Below are positions 8,092 to 16,517 of a stretch of 64,000 bases of DNA, piece by piece; the first letter of the stretch is position 1; each line of letters starts with the position of its first letter. This stretch comes from Rhizobium sp. Q54 (GTDB lineage: Bacteria > Pseudomonadota > Alphaproteobacteria > UBA2966 > CAIVPW01), in assembly GCA_945947575.1 (NCBI GenBank), contig CAMEYM010000002.1:1-64000 (forward strand). The letters are read 5' to 3'. Below the pieces are notes generated by a model. The model was not told the origin of the DNA. It saw nothing but the letters and a program-made list of their open reading frames with translations, and searched no databases. The position numbers and the translations under genes are program-made.

Positions 8092-8622
8092 ATGACCAAA
8101 CGTCCCATCAACGTTCTCTTCCTCTGCACGGGCAATTCCGCGCGCTCCATCCTGGCCGAGGCGCTGGTCAACCGCAGCGCGCGACGGCGCGTGCGCGCGT
8201 ACTCGGCCGGTAGCGACCCCAAGGGGTTCGTGCATCCCGAAGCGCTGGCGCTGCTCCATCGCCTGCGCTTCGACACGACGCGCTTGCGCTCGAAGAGCTG
8301 GGACGAGTTCGCCCACACCGACGCGCCGCGCCTCGACGTGGTGCTGACCCTGTGCGACGAAGCCGCCGAGGAGACCTGCCCAGTGTGGCCCGGCGCTCCC
8401 CTCACCGCCCACTGGGGCACCGCCGATCCGGCGATCGACGGAACGCCGCAGGAAATCCATCAGGCCTTCGCGAGCACGTTCCGCCTGCTGCGCAGCCGCG
8501 TCTCCCAGCTCACCAGCCTGCCGTTCGCCAAGTTGGACGAGGCATCCCTGCGGCACCGCCTGCGCGAAATCGGATCGAGCCGCGGCAACGGCATCGACGG
8601 CGCGCTCGACGCCCAACTCTAG
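8092..8622 (+). CDS. arsC: Arsenate reductase, LMW-phosphatase fold
   Basis: Reduces arsenate to arsenite through three cysteines, coupled to thioredoxin in related enzymes. The P-loop LCTGNSARS gives nucleophile Cys12. The second and third redox cysteines are Cys88 and Cys96 in LCDEAAEETCPVWPG, and a later HWGTADPA matches the family. At 176 residues it is longer than the usual 130-145 by a C-terminal tail. No arsR, arsB or acr3 lies next to it, so it stands outside an ars operon; a plain phosphatase role is less likely because the redox pair is intact. Confidence 0.88.
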   Translation: MTKRPINVLFLCTGNSARSILAEALVNRSARRRVRAYSAGSDPKGFVHPEALALLHRLRFDTTRLRSKSWDEFAHTDAPRLDVVLTLCDEAAEETCPVWPGAPLTAHWGTADPAIDGTPQEIHQAFASTFRLLRSRVSQLTSLPFAKLDEASLRHRLREIGSSRGNGIDGALDAQL

Positions 8623-8747
8623 GCCTCGCCAACCGCCGCGAACGCGTTGCGTTGCATCGTGACTCCCAGGCGAGGGAACACCGCCAGCGCGGCGTGGGAC
8701 AGAGCGGCGATTGCCGCCAGCACTGCTCGCCTCCTAGGCCCCCCCGG

Positions 8748-9065
8748 CTATCCGGTTGCTTCCTTCTCAACCCAAGCCAGGTAGTCGGGGTTGCCGGCCT
8801 CGATCGGCCAGGTGACGACGCAGGGCACCGTGTAGGAGTGCAGCTGCTTCACGCGCGCCACGACGCGGTCGATTAGGTCGGTGCGCGTCTTGAGCAGGAA
8901 CGCGACTTCCGCATCGTCCTGCACCTTGCCCTGCCACCAATAGAAAGAGCGGATCGGGCCGAGCACGTTGGCGCAGGCGGCCAGTCGCTCCTCGACGAGG
9001 GTGCGGCTGATCTTCTCGGCTTCGGCCTGGTTGGCAGCGGTCAGGTAGAGCGAGCACGCTGCCAT
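8748..9065 (-). CDS. cutA: Divalent-ion tolerance protein CutA
   Basis: A 105-residue trimeric ferredoxin-like protein with family hallmarks EERLAACANVLGPIRSFYWWQGK, here quoted in part as LAACANV and SFYWWQGK, then LLKTRT, VKQLHSYTVPC and NPDYLAWV. CutA was linked to copper tolerance in E. coli, but its molecular role remains unclear. It lies 10 bp downstream of ctaA on the same strand and is probably co-transcribed with it. Confidence 0.93.
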   Translation of the reverse strand: MAACSLYLTAANQAEAEKISRTLVEERLAACANVLGPIRSFYWWQGKVQDDAEVAFLLKTRTDLIDRVVARVKQLHSYTVPCVVTWPIEAGNPDYLAWVEKEATG

Positions 9066-9075
9066 GGCTTGGCCC

Positions 9076-10158
9076 TTACGGAATGATGTGAATGCCTGCT
9101 TGCGGGCGAACCCGCGCGTTGGTGACCGTGTAGGCGGTCGCCACCGCGATGCCGAACACGATCAGCGCGCCCGCCTGGTGCAATGCCCCGAGCGGCACCG
9201 GAACACCAAGCACGAGGGTGGCGATGCCGACCACGCCTTGCAGCGCAAACGCCAGCATCAGCCAGCGATACATGGCGCGGACGTCGTCGGGCAGCCGTAC
9301 ATCCAGCGAGCGGCCCCACAACAGGACGACGAAGGCGCCGAGGAACAAGCCGTACCAGCGGTGCAGGAACTGCACCGTCACGACGCTATCGAGGGGATGC
9401 GCGGGGAACAGGCCGGGCGGGATCCAGTGGCCGTCCATCTTGGGGAACGTGTTGTAGTCGAAGCCGGCATCGAGACCTGCGACCAGCGCGCCGGACAGGA
9501 CGAGCAGATAGATGAGGGCGACGGCGGCGTACGTGGCGACACGGAATCCCGTCGAGATCCGCACGCCCCATTCGTCGCCCGGCACCACCATCTGGGTGCA
9601 GGCCAGCCAGAGCATGCTGGCGAAGATCAGCACCGCCATGCCGAGGTGCGCGGTGAGAAGGTAGTGGCTGACGTCCGGGCGCTCATCGAGGCCGCTGGCG
9701 ACCATCGCCCACCCGAGGGCCCCTTGCAGCCCGATGAGCACGACGACGCCCAGTATGCGGAGGGCAAGTTGCCGGTCGATGCGCCGGGTCAGCCAGAGAA
9801 CAAGCAACGGCAGAGCGACGAAGACGCCGACGAACCGCGCCAGCAGGCGGTGCGTGTACTCGAACCAGAAGATGTACTGGAAGCCGGCGAGGTCCATGCC
9901 CTGGTGGACGAGCTGGTACTCGGGGAACTGGCGGTAATAGGCGAACTCCGCCTCCCAAGCCTCGGCCGACAGGGGCGGCAGGATGCCAGCGAGCGGCTTC
10001 CACTGGGTGATCGAGAGACCGGCGTGCTCAAGGCGCGTGACGCCGCCCAGCACCGCCAGGGCGAACACCAGCACGGCGGCGGCGAGCAGCCAGAGCCCAA
10101 GCGCGGTGCCGCGCGGCGCCGCTTCGGTCAGGTCGGTTTCGCTCGTCACGCTGGCCAT
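9076..10158 (-). CDS. ctaA: Heme A synthase (CtaA/Cox15)
   Basis: Inner-membrane enzyme oxidising the C8 methyl of heme O to the formyl of heme A for aa3-type oxidases. The 360 residues form about eight membrane helices. The conserved haem-ligand histidines are visible in LVHQGMDL, EYTHRLLAR, LTAHLGM, FLHRWYG and LHQAGAL, and GGVTRLEHAGLSI marks the type 2 (Cox15-like) proteins of Alphaproteobacteria. It needs heme O from CtaB, which is not in this window. It is followed by cutA after 10 bp. Confidence 0.95.
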   Translation of the reverse strand: MASVTSETDLTEAAPRGTALGLWLLAAAVLVFALAVLGGVTRLEHAGLSITQWKPLAGILPPLSAEAWEAEFAYYRQFPEYQLVHQGMDLAGFQYIFWFEYTHRLLARFVGVFVALPLLVLWLTRRIDRQLALRILGVVVLIGLQGALGWAMVASGLDERPDVSHYLLTAHLGMAVLIFASMLWLACTQMVVPGDEWGVRISTGFRVATYAAVALIYLLVLSGALVAGLDAGFDYNTFPKMDGHWIPPGLFPAHPLDSVVTVQFLHRWYGLFLGAFVVLLWGRSLDVRLPDDVRAMYRWLMLAFALQGVVGIATLVLGVPVPLGALHQAGALIVFGIAVATAYTVTNARVRPQAGIHIIP

Positions 10159-10427
10159 TTCCGCAACCCTATTCTAGCCACGGCTTTTGTCTAGGTGCAT
10201 CAAGCACATATGGGGCGCGGCGGACCTTTGGCCGCAGTGTCGCAGCGCGCCGCCTGTCGCGTCAGGATGCCCCACTCGGCAAAGGTGGATGGCAACTTCT
10301 GCCCGGAGTCGCCCGTGCCGGGCGCGCAAAGTCTGCCGCCTGGGCGCCGGTGGCGGCAGACATTGCCCCCTGCGAAAAAGCGCGGAATTCCTGCCAGCGC
10401 GCGCCAGCGGCCGGGGCTGCGGCGGTC

Positions 10428-10442
10428 TGGCACACCGCTTGC
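10428..10442 (+). promoter_or_regulatory. Sigma-54 promoter of flagellin 1
   Basis: TGGCAC-5 bp-TTGC matches the sigma-54 (RpoN) -24/-12 consensus with exact spacing, about 65 bp upstream of the flagellin start at 10507. The same element lies upstream of the second flagellin. The rest of the 10159-10506 gap shows no gene. Confidence 0.85.
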
Positions 10443-10506
10443 GTTGTCCCCGCCAGGCGCAAACCGTTGCGCTGAGTTGTTTGCCAGTAAGCCAGGAGTC
10501 CGTGCC

Positions 10507-11322
10507 ATGGCGATGTCTATCAATACGAACGCGGGGGCGATGATCGCCCTGCAGAGCCTGAGTGCTACCACCCGTAACCTCGAGACGACGCAGATGCGCG
10601 TCACCACCGGCCTGCGCGTCGCCGGTCCCAAGGACGACGCGGCGACGTTCGCCATCGCCCAGAACATGCGTGGCGACATCGCCGGCATGGGCGCGGTGAA
10701 GACCAACCTCGCCCTCGGCCAGTCGATCACCAACGTCGCCATCGACGCCGGCAAGGCCGTCGCCGACCTTCTCATCGAGATGAAGGCGAAGGCGGTGCAG
10801 GCCAGCCAGGAAGGCCTCGACACCGACTCCTACACGGCGCTGCACCAGGAGTTCACCTCCCTCCGCAACCAGATCGAATCGATCGTCGCGACGGCCGAGT
10901 TCAACGGCAAGAACCTGATCGACTCCGCCGCCACCGACCTCAAAGTGCTATCCACCGTCGACGGCAGCACGATCACTGTCACCAAGCAGTCGATCGACAC
11001 CACGACGCTCGGCATCCTGACCATCTCGCTCACCAATGCGACGGTCGCGGCCACTGCGCTCACGGCCGTCAGCCAGGCGATCATCGACGTCTCGAACGCT
11101 CTCGCGTCGCTGGGCTCGGGCGCCAAGCGCATCGACATTCAGGCCGACTTCACCGGCAAGCTGATGGACATCCTGAAGCAGGGCGTCGGCAACCTGGTGG
11201 ACGCAGATCTCGCTCAGGAAAGCGCGAACCTGCAGGCCTTCCAGATCAAGCAGCAGCTGGGCGTGCAGGCACTGGCCATCGCCAATGCCGGTCCGCAGGC
11301 GATCCTGTCGCTGTTCGGCTAG
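10507..11322 (+). CDS. Flagellin, short form, copy 1
   Basis: Filament subunit secreted by the flagellar type III system. The 271-residue protein has the conserved N-terminal D0/D1 region (MSINTNAGAMIALQ, then GLRVAGPKDDAATFAIAQ) and C-terminal D1/D0 region (QESANLQAFQIKQQL, then ALAIANAGPQAI). Only a short middle segment lies between, so the exposed D2/D3 domains are minimal. The start is the ATG at 10507 because MAMSINTN matches flagellin N-termini; the frame is open further upstream. It is about 85% identical by eye to the next gene. The sigma-54 site at 10428 implies late flagellar-class control. Confidence 0.95.
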   Translation: MAMSINTNAGAMIALQSLSATTRNLETTQMRVTTGLRVAGPKDDAATFAIAQNMRGDIAGMGAVKTNLALGQSITNVAIDAGKAVADLLIEMKAKAVQASQEGLDTDSYTALHQEFTSLRNQIESIVATAEFNGKNLIDSAATDLKVLSTVDGSTITVTKQSIDTTTLGILTISLTNATVAATALTAVSQAIIDVSNALASLGSGAKRIDIQADFTGKLMDILKQGVGNLVDADLAQESANLQAFQIKQQLGVQALAIANAGPQAILSLFG

Positions 11323-11487
11323 ACGAACGGCGCGCCGCAAGGCGCGAACGCACTGGCCGCGCGCCGATAGGTGCGCGGCAACCAAGGCGGGGCGCGATAG
11401 CACGGACATATCGCGCCCCCTCGCCTTCCGATTTCGGGTCCGACGTGCGCACAGGCCTGCGCGCGCGGAGCCCCGGTTCCCCCACCT

Positions 11488-11522
11488 GGCGCGTCGAGAA
11501 TTCTCTCGGCGCGCGCCTTTTT
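11488..11522 (+). terminator. Probable terminator after flagellin 1
   Basis: Imperfect hairpin GGCGCGTCGAGAA / TTCTCTCGGCGCGCC followed directly by TTTTTC, about 165 bp after the flagellin stop and before the second flagellin promoter. The interval 11323-11851 contains no gene. Confidence 0.5.
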
Positions 11523-11751
11523 CGGTCGCAAGGCAACACCTTCACGCCGCGAGCGGAGCGCGCGGGCGACCAGCGTCCGAACTCGTACAAATCGGCAGGA
11601 CTTGCTCGGAATCCTTGACGTGCGGCGGCAGGTTCTGCCGCAAGACACTGAGGTTTACGGGTTCTTCACGAATCCGAGCGTTTCATGGCAGCGCGCAAAC
11701 CTGGTGGACAGCCGCAGCCTGCCTCGGCGTCGAGGTGTGAACAGCGGTGGT

Positions 11752-11766
11752 TGGCACGGGGCTTGC
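11752..11766 (+). promoter_or_regulatory. Sigma-54 promoter of flagellin 2
   Basis: TGGCAC-GGGGC-TTGC, an essentially consensus RpoN site with correct spacing, about 85 bp before the ATG at 11852. Confidence 0.88.
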
Positions 11767-11851
11767 GATGACGGGGACAGCAAGCGAAGCGACTGCAGAA
11801 GTCGCGTGACACACGTGGCGAACTAGGACCGCCCTTTTTCGGAGACGCCCT

Positions 11852-12670
11852 ATGGGTATGTCGATCAATACCAACGCCGGCGCAATGGTCGCGCTGCAGA
11901 ACTTGTCGGACTCGACACGCAGACTGGAAATGACCCAGCTGCGCGTGACGACGGGTTTGAAGGTCAGCGGTCCGAAGGACGACGCCGCGACGTTCGCCAT
12001 CGCCCAGAACATGCGCGGCGACATCGCCGGCATGGGCGCAGTGCGCACCAACCTCGCCCTCGGCCTTTCGATCGTCAACGTGGCGATCGACGCGGGCAAG
12101 GCGGTCGCCGACCTGCTCACCGAGATGAAGGCCAAGGCGGTCCAGGCCAGCCAGGAAGGCCTCGACAGCGACTCCTACGACGCTCTGCACGAGGAATTCA
12201 CCTCGCTGCGCGCGCAGATCGAGTCGATCGTCGCCACCGCAGAATTCAACGGCAAGAACCTCATCAACTCGGCATCGACGGACCTCAAGGTCCTTTCGAC
12301 GGTCGATGGCAGCACGATCACCGTCAGCAAGCAGTCGCTCGATACGACGACGCTCGGCATCCTGACGGTCTCGCTCTCCGACGCGACGGTCGCAGCGACC
12401 GCGCTCGCGGCCATCAACACCGCGATCATCAACGTCTCCAACGCCCTCGCCTCGCTCGGCTCGGGCGCCAAGCGCGTCGAGATCCAGGGCGACTTCACCG
12501 GCAAGCTCATCGACATCCTGAAGCAGGGCGTCGGCAACCTCGTGGATGCCGATCTCAGCCAGGAGAGCGCGAACTTGCAGGCGTTCCAGATCAAGCAGCA
12601 GCTGGGTGTGCAGGCGCTCGCCATCGCCAACCAGGGCCCGCAGGCGATCCTGCAGCTGTTCAACCGCTAG
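11852..12670 (+). CDS. Flagellin, short form, copy 2
   Basis: Second filament subunit, 272 residues, aligned without gaps to copy 1 except for one extra C-terminal residue (ends FNR). Substitutions are spread along the protein and mostly conservative, so the pair is an old tandem duplication kept under selection. The start ATG gives MGMSINTN. It has its own sigma-54 promoter and a separate possible terminator, so the two copies can be regulated independently. Confidence 0.95.
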   Translation: MGMSINTNAGAMVALQNLSDSTRRLEMTQLRVTTGLKVSGPKDDAATFAIAQNMRGDIAGMGAVRTNLALGLSIVNVAIDAGKAVADLLTEMKAKAVQASQEGLDSDSYDALHEEFTSLRAQIESIVATAEFNGKNLINSASTDLKVLSTVDGSTITVSKQSLDTTTLGILTVSLSDATVAATALAAINTAIINVSNALASLGSGAKRVEIQGDFTGKLIDILKQGVGNLVDADLSQESANLQAFQIKQQLGVQALAIANQGPQAILQLFNR

Positions 12671-12691
12671 GCCCACAGGCCATAGCACTCG

Positions 12692-12758
12692 ACGGCGCGC
12701 CCCGCGCGCGAAGCGCGCCTCCTTAGAGGGGGCACGCCTTCGGCGCGAGGCGCGCCGT
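12692..12758 (+). terminator. Possible terminator region after flagellin 2
   Basis: A 10-bp inverted repeat (ACGGCGCGCC at 12692 and GGCGCGCCGT at 12749) encloses a second GCGCGC/GCGCGC hairpin, 22 bp after the flagellin stop. There is no clear T-run, so termination is inferred. Confidence 0.35.
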
Positions 12759-12831
12759 TCGCTTTCGTGATGAGCCGCGCCGGTGCGGAGGCCGTGACCG
12801 GCGTGTTAGTGTTCCCGCGAGAGGGAGCCCA

Positions 12832-13491
12832 ATGCGCGCGATCCTGCCCATAGCCGCTGTGCTGGCGGTGCTGGCTACAGGTGCGGCCGGAGCGGCCGAC
12901 GTTGCCGGTATCGTGCGGGACGGCAACGGCGCGCCCGTGGCCGACGCGGTCATCTATGCGGTGCCGCGCAACCGGCCGGCGCCCGCGCTGCCCGCCCAGG
13001 GCGCAGCGCCCACCGCCATTGACCAAGTCAACTCGCAGTTCCCGTTCATCACGCCGGTGCGACGCGGCAGCTCGGTCGTCTTCCGCAACGCCGACACCTA
13101 CGGCCACACGGTCTATTCGGTCTCACAGACCAAGGTGTTCAACATCCCCCTGTCGCGCGACGTGGTGTCGGCCCCGGTCGTCTTCGACACCGCGGGCGTG
13201 GTCGTGGTCGGCTGCAGCATCCACGACTACATGCTGGCCTACATCCTGGTGCTCGATACCCCCTACTACGCGGTCACCAACGCCACCGGCACTGCCATCC
13301 TCAACAACCTGCCGGCGGACACCCATGACGTATTCGTCTGGCATCCCGGCATGACGGGGACCGCCACCGCGGTGCCGCTCGCCGTCGCCGACGGCGCGAT
13401 CGCCAACGCCGAGTTCCGGGTGCTGCTCAAGCTCGACGGTCTGTGGCGCATCGACCGCAACAATCCGGTCGGCCGTCATATCGCGCCGTGA
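12832..13491 (+). CDS. Periplasmic cupredoxin-like (methylamine-utilisation-type) protein
   Basis: A 219-residue exported protein with signal peptide cleavage near AGAAD (about residue 21). The C-terminal two-thirds is a cupredoxin-like beta-sandwich with a recognisable type I copper site: His92 in TYGHTV and Cys128-x2-His131-x2-Met134 in GCSIHDYML. A carboxypeptidase-regulatory-like segment (DVAGIVRDGNGAPVADAV) starts the mature protein. Similar proteins are often annotated as methylamine utilisation protein, but no such pathway is present here. It is 16 bp upstream of the adenylate cyclase gene, suggesting a shared operon and a sensing role. Confidence 0.75.
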   Translation: MRAILPIAAVLAVLATGAAGAADVAGIVRDGNGAPVADAVIYAVPRNRPAPALPAQGAAPTAIDQVNSQFPFITPVRRGSSVVFRNADTYGHTVYSVSQTKVFNIPLSRDVVSAPVVFDTAGVVVVGCSIHDYMLAYILVLDTPYYAVTNATGTAILNNLPADTHDVFVWHPGMTGTATAVPLAVADGAIANAEFRVLLKLDGLWRIDRNNPVGRHIAP

Positions 13492-13507
13492 GCGCGCCGA
13501 CGACCCG

Positions 13508-15427
13508 ATGCAGACGCTAAGCTTCCGCACCCGCATCCTGCTGACCCTGCTCGGCCTGATCCTGGCGGTACAGGGCACGGCGTTCGTCGCGGTGTACGTG
13601 GCCACCGGGCGCAGCGCGCGCACACAAATCGAGGCGGAACTCGGCGCCAGCGCGCGCGTGTTCGAGGCGCTGATGGAACGCCGCGAGGTCGAGCTGGCGC
13701 AGGCGGCATCGCTGGTGTCGGGCGACTTCGCCTTCAAGACGGCGTTCTCGCTGCGCCACCAGCCGACCATGGTGACGGCGCTGCGCAACCTGCGCAATCG
13801 CGTCGGCGCCGACGAGGCGGCGCTGCTCGACCCGGAACGCAACCTGCTTGCCGCCGATCCGGAGGTGACGGTGGCGAGCGAGCGCGTCACGTTCGGCAAT
13901 CTCATCGACCGCGCCGAGCGCACCCCGTCGATCACCGCGTCGGGCGTCGACTTCGTCGGCGACCGGCCGTACCTGCTGGTTACCGTGCCGCTGATGGCGC
14001 CGGTGCCGGTCGCGTGGATCTCGCTCGGCTTCGATCTGAACGATGCGCTCGCCGCAGAGCTCAAGGAACTGACCGGCGCCGAAGTGTCGATCGGCCGGAT
14101 CGAGGGCGGCCAGTTCGTCGTATACGCCTCGACCTTGCCGCCAAACTGGCGGGCGGAATTGAGTCAACAGCCGGCGCGCGGCAGCTGGACGCGTGGCTCG
14201 ATCAGCGATGTCACCATCGGCGGCGAGCCGTACGTCACCCTACTGTCGCCGCTCGGCGAATTCATCGGCAGCCCGCTCGAGGTGGTGCTGCAGCGGCCGC
14301 TCAACGAAGCGATGGCGAGCTACCGCCAGCTGCGGTTGTTCCTCGGCCTGCTGACCGCGGCGGGCCTACTGATCTCAGCGATCGGCGCGGGCCTTATCGC
14401 GCGGAACGTGACGCTGCCGATCCGCCGCGTCGTCGAGGCGGTGGAGAAGGTCGCCGGCGGCGACTACTCGGTGACCGTAGGTGTCCATCGCACCGACGAA
14501 CTCGGTCAGCTCGCCACCGCGGTCAACAAGATGTCCAACGACCTGATGGAGCGCGATCGCGCCCGCGAACTGCTCGGCAAAATGGTCTCCCGGCAGGTGG
14601 CGACCGAGCTCCTGGGCCGCCGTCTCGAGCTCGGTGGCGAGCAGCGCGTGGTGACCGTTTTGTTCGCCGACATTCGCGGCTTCACTGGCATGAGCCAGAA
14701 CTATCCGCCGGCCGAGCTCGTCTCGGTGCTGAACGGGTATCTGACCGCGCTATCCGACGTGGTCGAGCGCCACGGCGGCATCGTCGATAAGTACATCGGC
14801 GACGCCATCATGGCCGTGTTCGGCGCACCCATTCATCAGCCCGACCACGCGGCGCGCGCGGTGAGTGCGGCGCTCGCCATGCATCGCTCGCTCGATGACC
14901 TCAACCACGCCCTGGTCGAGCGGGGCCGGCCGCGCGTCGAGTTCGGCATCGGCATCAACACTGCGACGGTCGTGGTCGGCAACATGGGCTCGGTGCGCCG
15001 CCTCAACTATACGGTGATCGGCAACGGCGTGAACCTCGCGGCACGGGTCGAGAAGCTGACGCGCGAGTACGACGTGCCGATCGTCGTTACCCAGAGCACC
15101 CAGAGCGAGGCGCCGGGATTCCTGTTCCGCGAGCTCGACCGCGTGCGCGTCAAAGGCCGCGACGAGGCAGTGCGCGTGTTCGAGCCGCTCGGCGAGGCGA
15201 GCTCGTTCGGCGAGGAGAGCCTGCAGCGTCTGGAGAGCTGGCACGCTGCCCTCAAGCGCTATCGCAGCCGCGACTGGGCCGGCGCCGACAGCATCCTCGC
15301 CGACCTTCAGGAGGGTCAGCAGGACTCGCTGCTCTACGCCATCTATCGCGCCCGCATCGAGACGCTGCGTCTGGCGCCGCCGGGGGCGGCGTGGGACGGG
15401 ACGGTCCAGACGCCGGGAGTGTCCTAG
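13508..15427 (+). CDS. Membrane adenylate cyclase, class IIIb, with periplasmic sensor and HAMP
   Basis: A 639-residue receptor cyclase making cAMP. It has TM1 at about residues 10-32, a periplasmic Cache-like sensor to about 275, TM2 at about 278-302, a HAMP domain to about 355, and the cyclase domain at about 375-560. Metal-binding Asp388 (FADIRGFTG) and Asp432 (DKYIGDAIMAVFG), adenine-specific Lys428, the Thr of NYTVIGNGVNLAAR, and the transition-state Asn and Arg are all visible. The Thr in place of Asp marks class IIIb, a group often stimulated by bicarbonate. Its ATG follows the cupredoxin gene by 16 bp. Its stop overlaps that of ydcF. Confidence 0.92.
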   Translation: MQTLSFRTRILLTLLGLILAVQGTAFVAVYVATGRSARTQIEAELGASARVFEALMERREVELAQAASLVSGDFAFKTAFSLRHQPTMVTALRNLRNRVGADEAALLDPERNLLAADPEVTVASERVTFGNLIDRAERTPSITASGVDFVGDRPYLLVTVPLMAPVPVAWISLGFDLNDALAAELKELTGAEVSIGRIEGGQFVVYASTLPPNWRAELSQQPARGSWTRGSISDVTIGGEPYVTLLSPLGEFIGSPLEVVLQRPLNEAMASYRQLRLFLGLLTAAGLLISAIGAGLIARNVTLPIRRVVEAVEKVAGGDYSVTVGVHRTDELGQLATAVNKMSNDLMERDRARELLGKMVSRQVATELLGRRLELGGEQRVVTVLFADIRGFTGMSQNYPPAELVSVLNGYLTALSDVVERHGGIVDKYIGDAIMAVFGAPIHQPDHAARAVSAALAMHRSLDDLNHALVERGRPRVEFGIGINTATVVVGNMGSVRRLNYTVIGNGVNLAARVEKLTREYDVPIVVTQSTQSEAPGFLFRELDRVRVKGRDEAVRVFEPLGEASSFGEESLQRLESWHAALKRYRSRDWAGADSILADLQEGQQDSLLYAIYRARIETLRLAPPGAAWDGTVQTPGVS

Positions 15428-16218
15428 CGCGGGAACAGCGCGTCGGAGCGGCCGAGGACGCGGTAGACGAAGAGACCGATCCACTCGTGAGTGATGCGCG
15501 ACACCCAGAAGAACTGGCGCACCGGATTGAACGTGCCCCACGCGAAGTTGCTCTCCCGTCCGAACAGGTACTCGACCGGCGCCGGGATCACTTCCCAGCC
15601 GGCGGCGCGGAACGTGCCGACCGCACGCGGCATGTGGATTGCCGACGTGACGATCACCCACCGCTCGCCGGGCCGCGGCGCGAGCAAGTCCTTAGTGAAG
15701 ACTGCGTTCTCGTAGGTGTTGAGGGAGCGACCCTCGAACGCGACGCGACCGACGTCGAAGCCGACGCGCGCGAGATCGCGCGCAGCCCGATCGGCCTCGG
15801 ATATCGCCAGGGTCGGCGAGCCCCCGCCGGTGTAGGCGAGTCGCGCGCGGGGATACACCTCCGCGAGCTCCATGAGCTTGACCAGGCGGCCGCCGCTCGC
15901 CTCGACCGTGGGCATGCCCGTGAGATCGGAGACAACCGCGTAGCCGGCGCCGAGCACGATGATACCGGCAATGTCCGCGTCGAATGCCGTGAACGCGGGG
16001 AAACGGTACTCAAGGGGCAACGCGATCCAGCGCGCCACGGGCAGTGAGCCGACGGCGAAGATGCCGATCGCCGCGACAGTGACGATCAGCCGGCCCGCGC
16101 GGCGCCAGCGCGTCCACAACAGGATCGCTCCGACCACCGCCAACGCCGGGATCAGGCGGGCTGGATCGGCGAACGTCCAGAAGATCTGCGCAGCGAGCGA
16201 GTACACGGCCGCGAACAA
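15424..16218 (-). CDS. YdcF/DUF218 family membrane protein
   Basis: A 264-residue protein with two N-terminal membrane helices (about residues 15-37 and 43-62) and a DUF218 domain. The domain begins at ADIAGIIVLGAG and continues through YTGGGSPT, SLNTYENAV, and VTSAIHMPRAVGTF, the family's phosphate/nucleotide-site motifs. Relatives (YdcF, SanA, ElyC) act in envelope integrity and peptidoglycan or undecaprenyl metabolism; the reaction is unknown. It ends tail-to-tail with the cyclase. Confidence 0.88.
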   Translation of the reverse strand: MFAAVYSLAAQIFWTFADPARLIPALAVVGAILLWTRWRRAGRLIVTVAAIGIFAVGSLPVARWIALPLEYRFPAFTAFDADIAGIIVLGAGYAVVSDLTGMPTVEASGGRLVKLMELAEVYPRARLAYTGGGSPTLAISEADRAARDLARVGFDVGRVAFEGRSLNTYENAVFTKDLLAPRPGERWVIVTSAIHMPRAVGTFRAAGWEVIPAPVEYLFGRESNFAWGTFNPVRQFFWVSRITHEWIGLFVYRVLGRSDALFPR

Positions 16219-16309
16219 CCTAGCTTGTCGGCGAGATCATATCCCGTCTCGTCGTGCGGGCCTTGGGCCTAAATACGATGCCCGCCCGAAGCCAATCGAG
16301 CAACCAGCC

Positions 16310-16453
16310 TTGATTCGAGAGAGGGCACGCCGCGCTCGCGCGGCGCTGATTCGATCCTCTCCGATCTGCGACAGGGGCGAGCAGGACTCGCCGCCATATG
16401 CTATCTATCGATCCACGCATCGACGAGACTCGACCCGCCCCCTGGCCCCCTAG
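16310..16453 (+). pseudogene. Decayed C-terminal fragment of an adenylate cyclase
   Basis: One frame reads RGEQDSPPYAIYRS followed by STRPLAP and a stop. This mirrors the end of the neighbouring cyclase (EGQQDSLLYAIYRA followed by TLRLAPPG), and the DNA matches strongly around GAGCAGGACTCGC (16379) and ATCTATCG. The upstream residues RRARAALIRSS also align loosely. No cyclase domain or start is present, so this looks like the relic of a duplicated or replaced cyclase gene. Confidence 0.45.
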
Positions 16454-16517
16454 CTACTCTCGGCGCAATGCACGATCCACGGCATTCAGCGCACCGTGCG
16501 CCGTCGCAAAGGACCAC

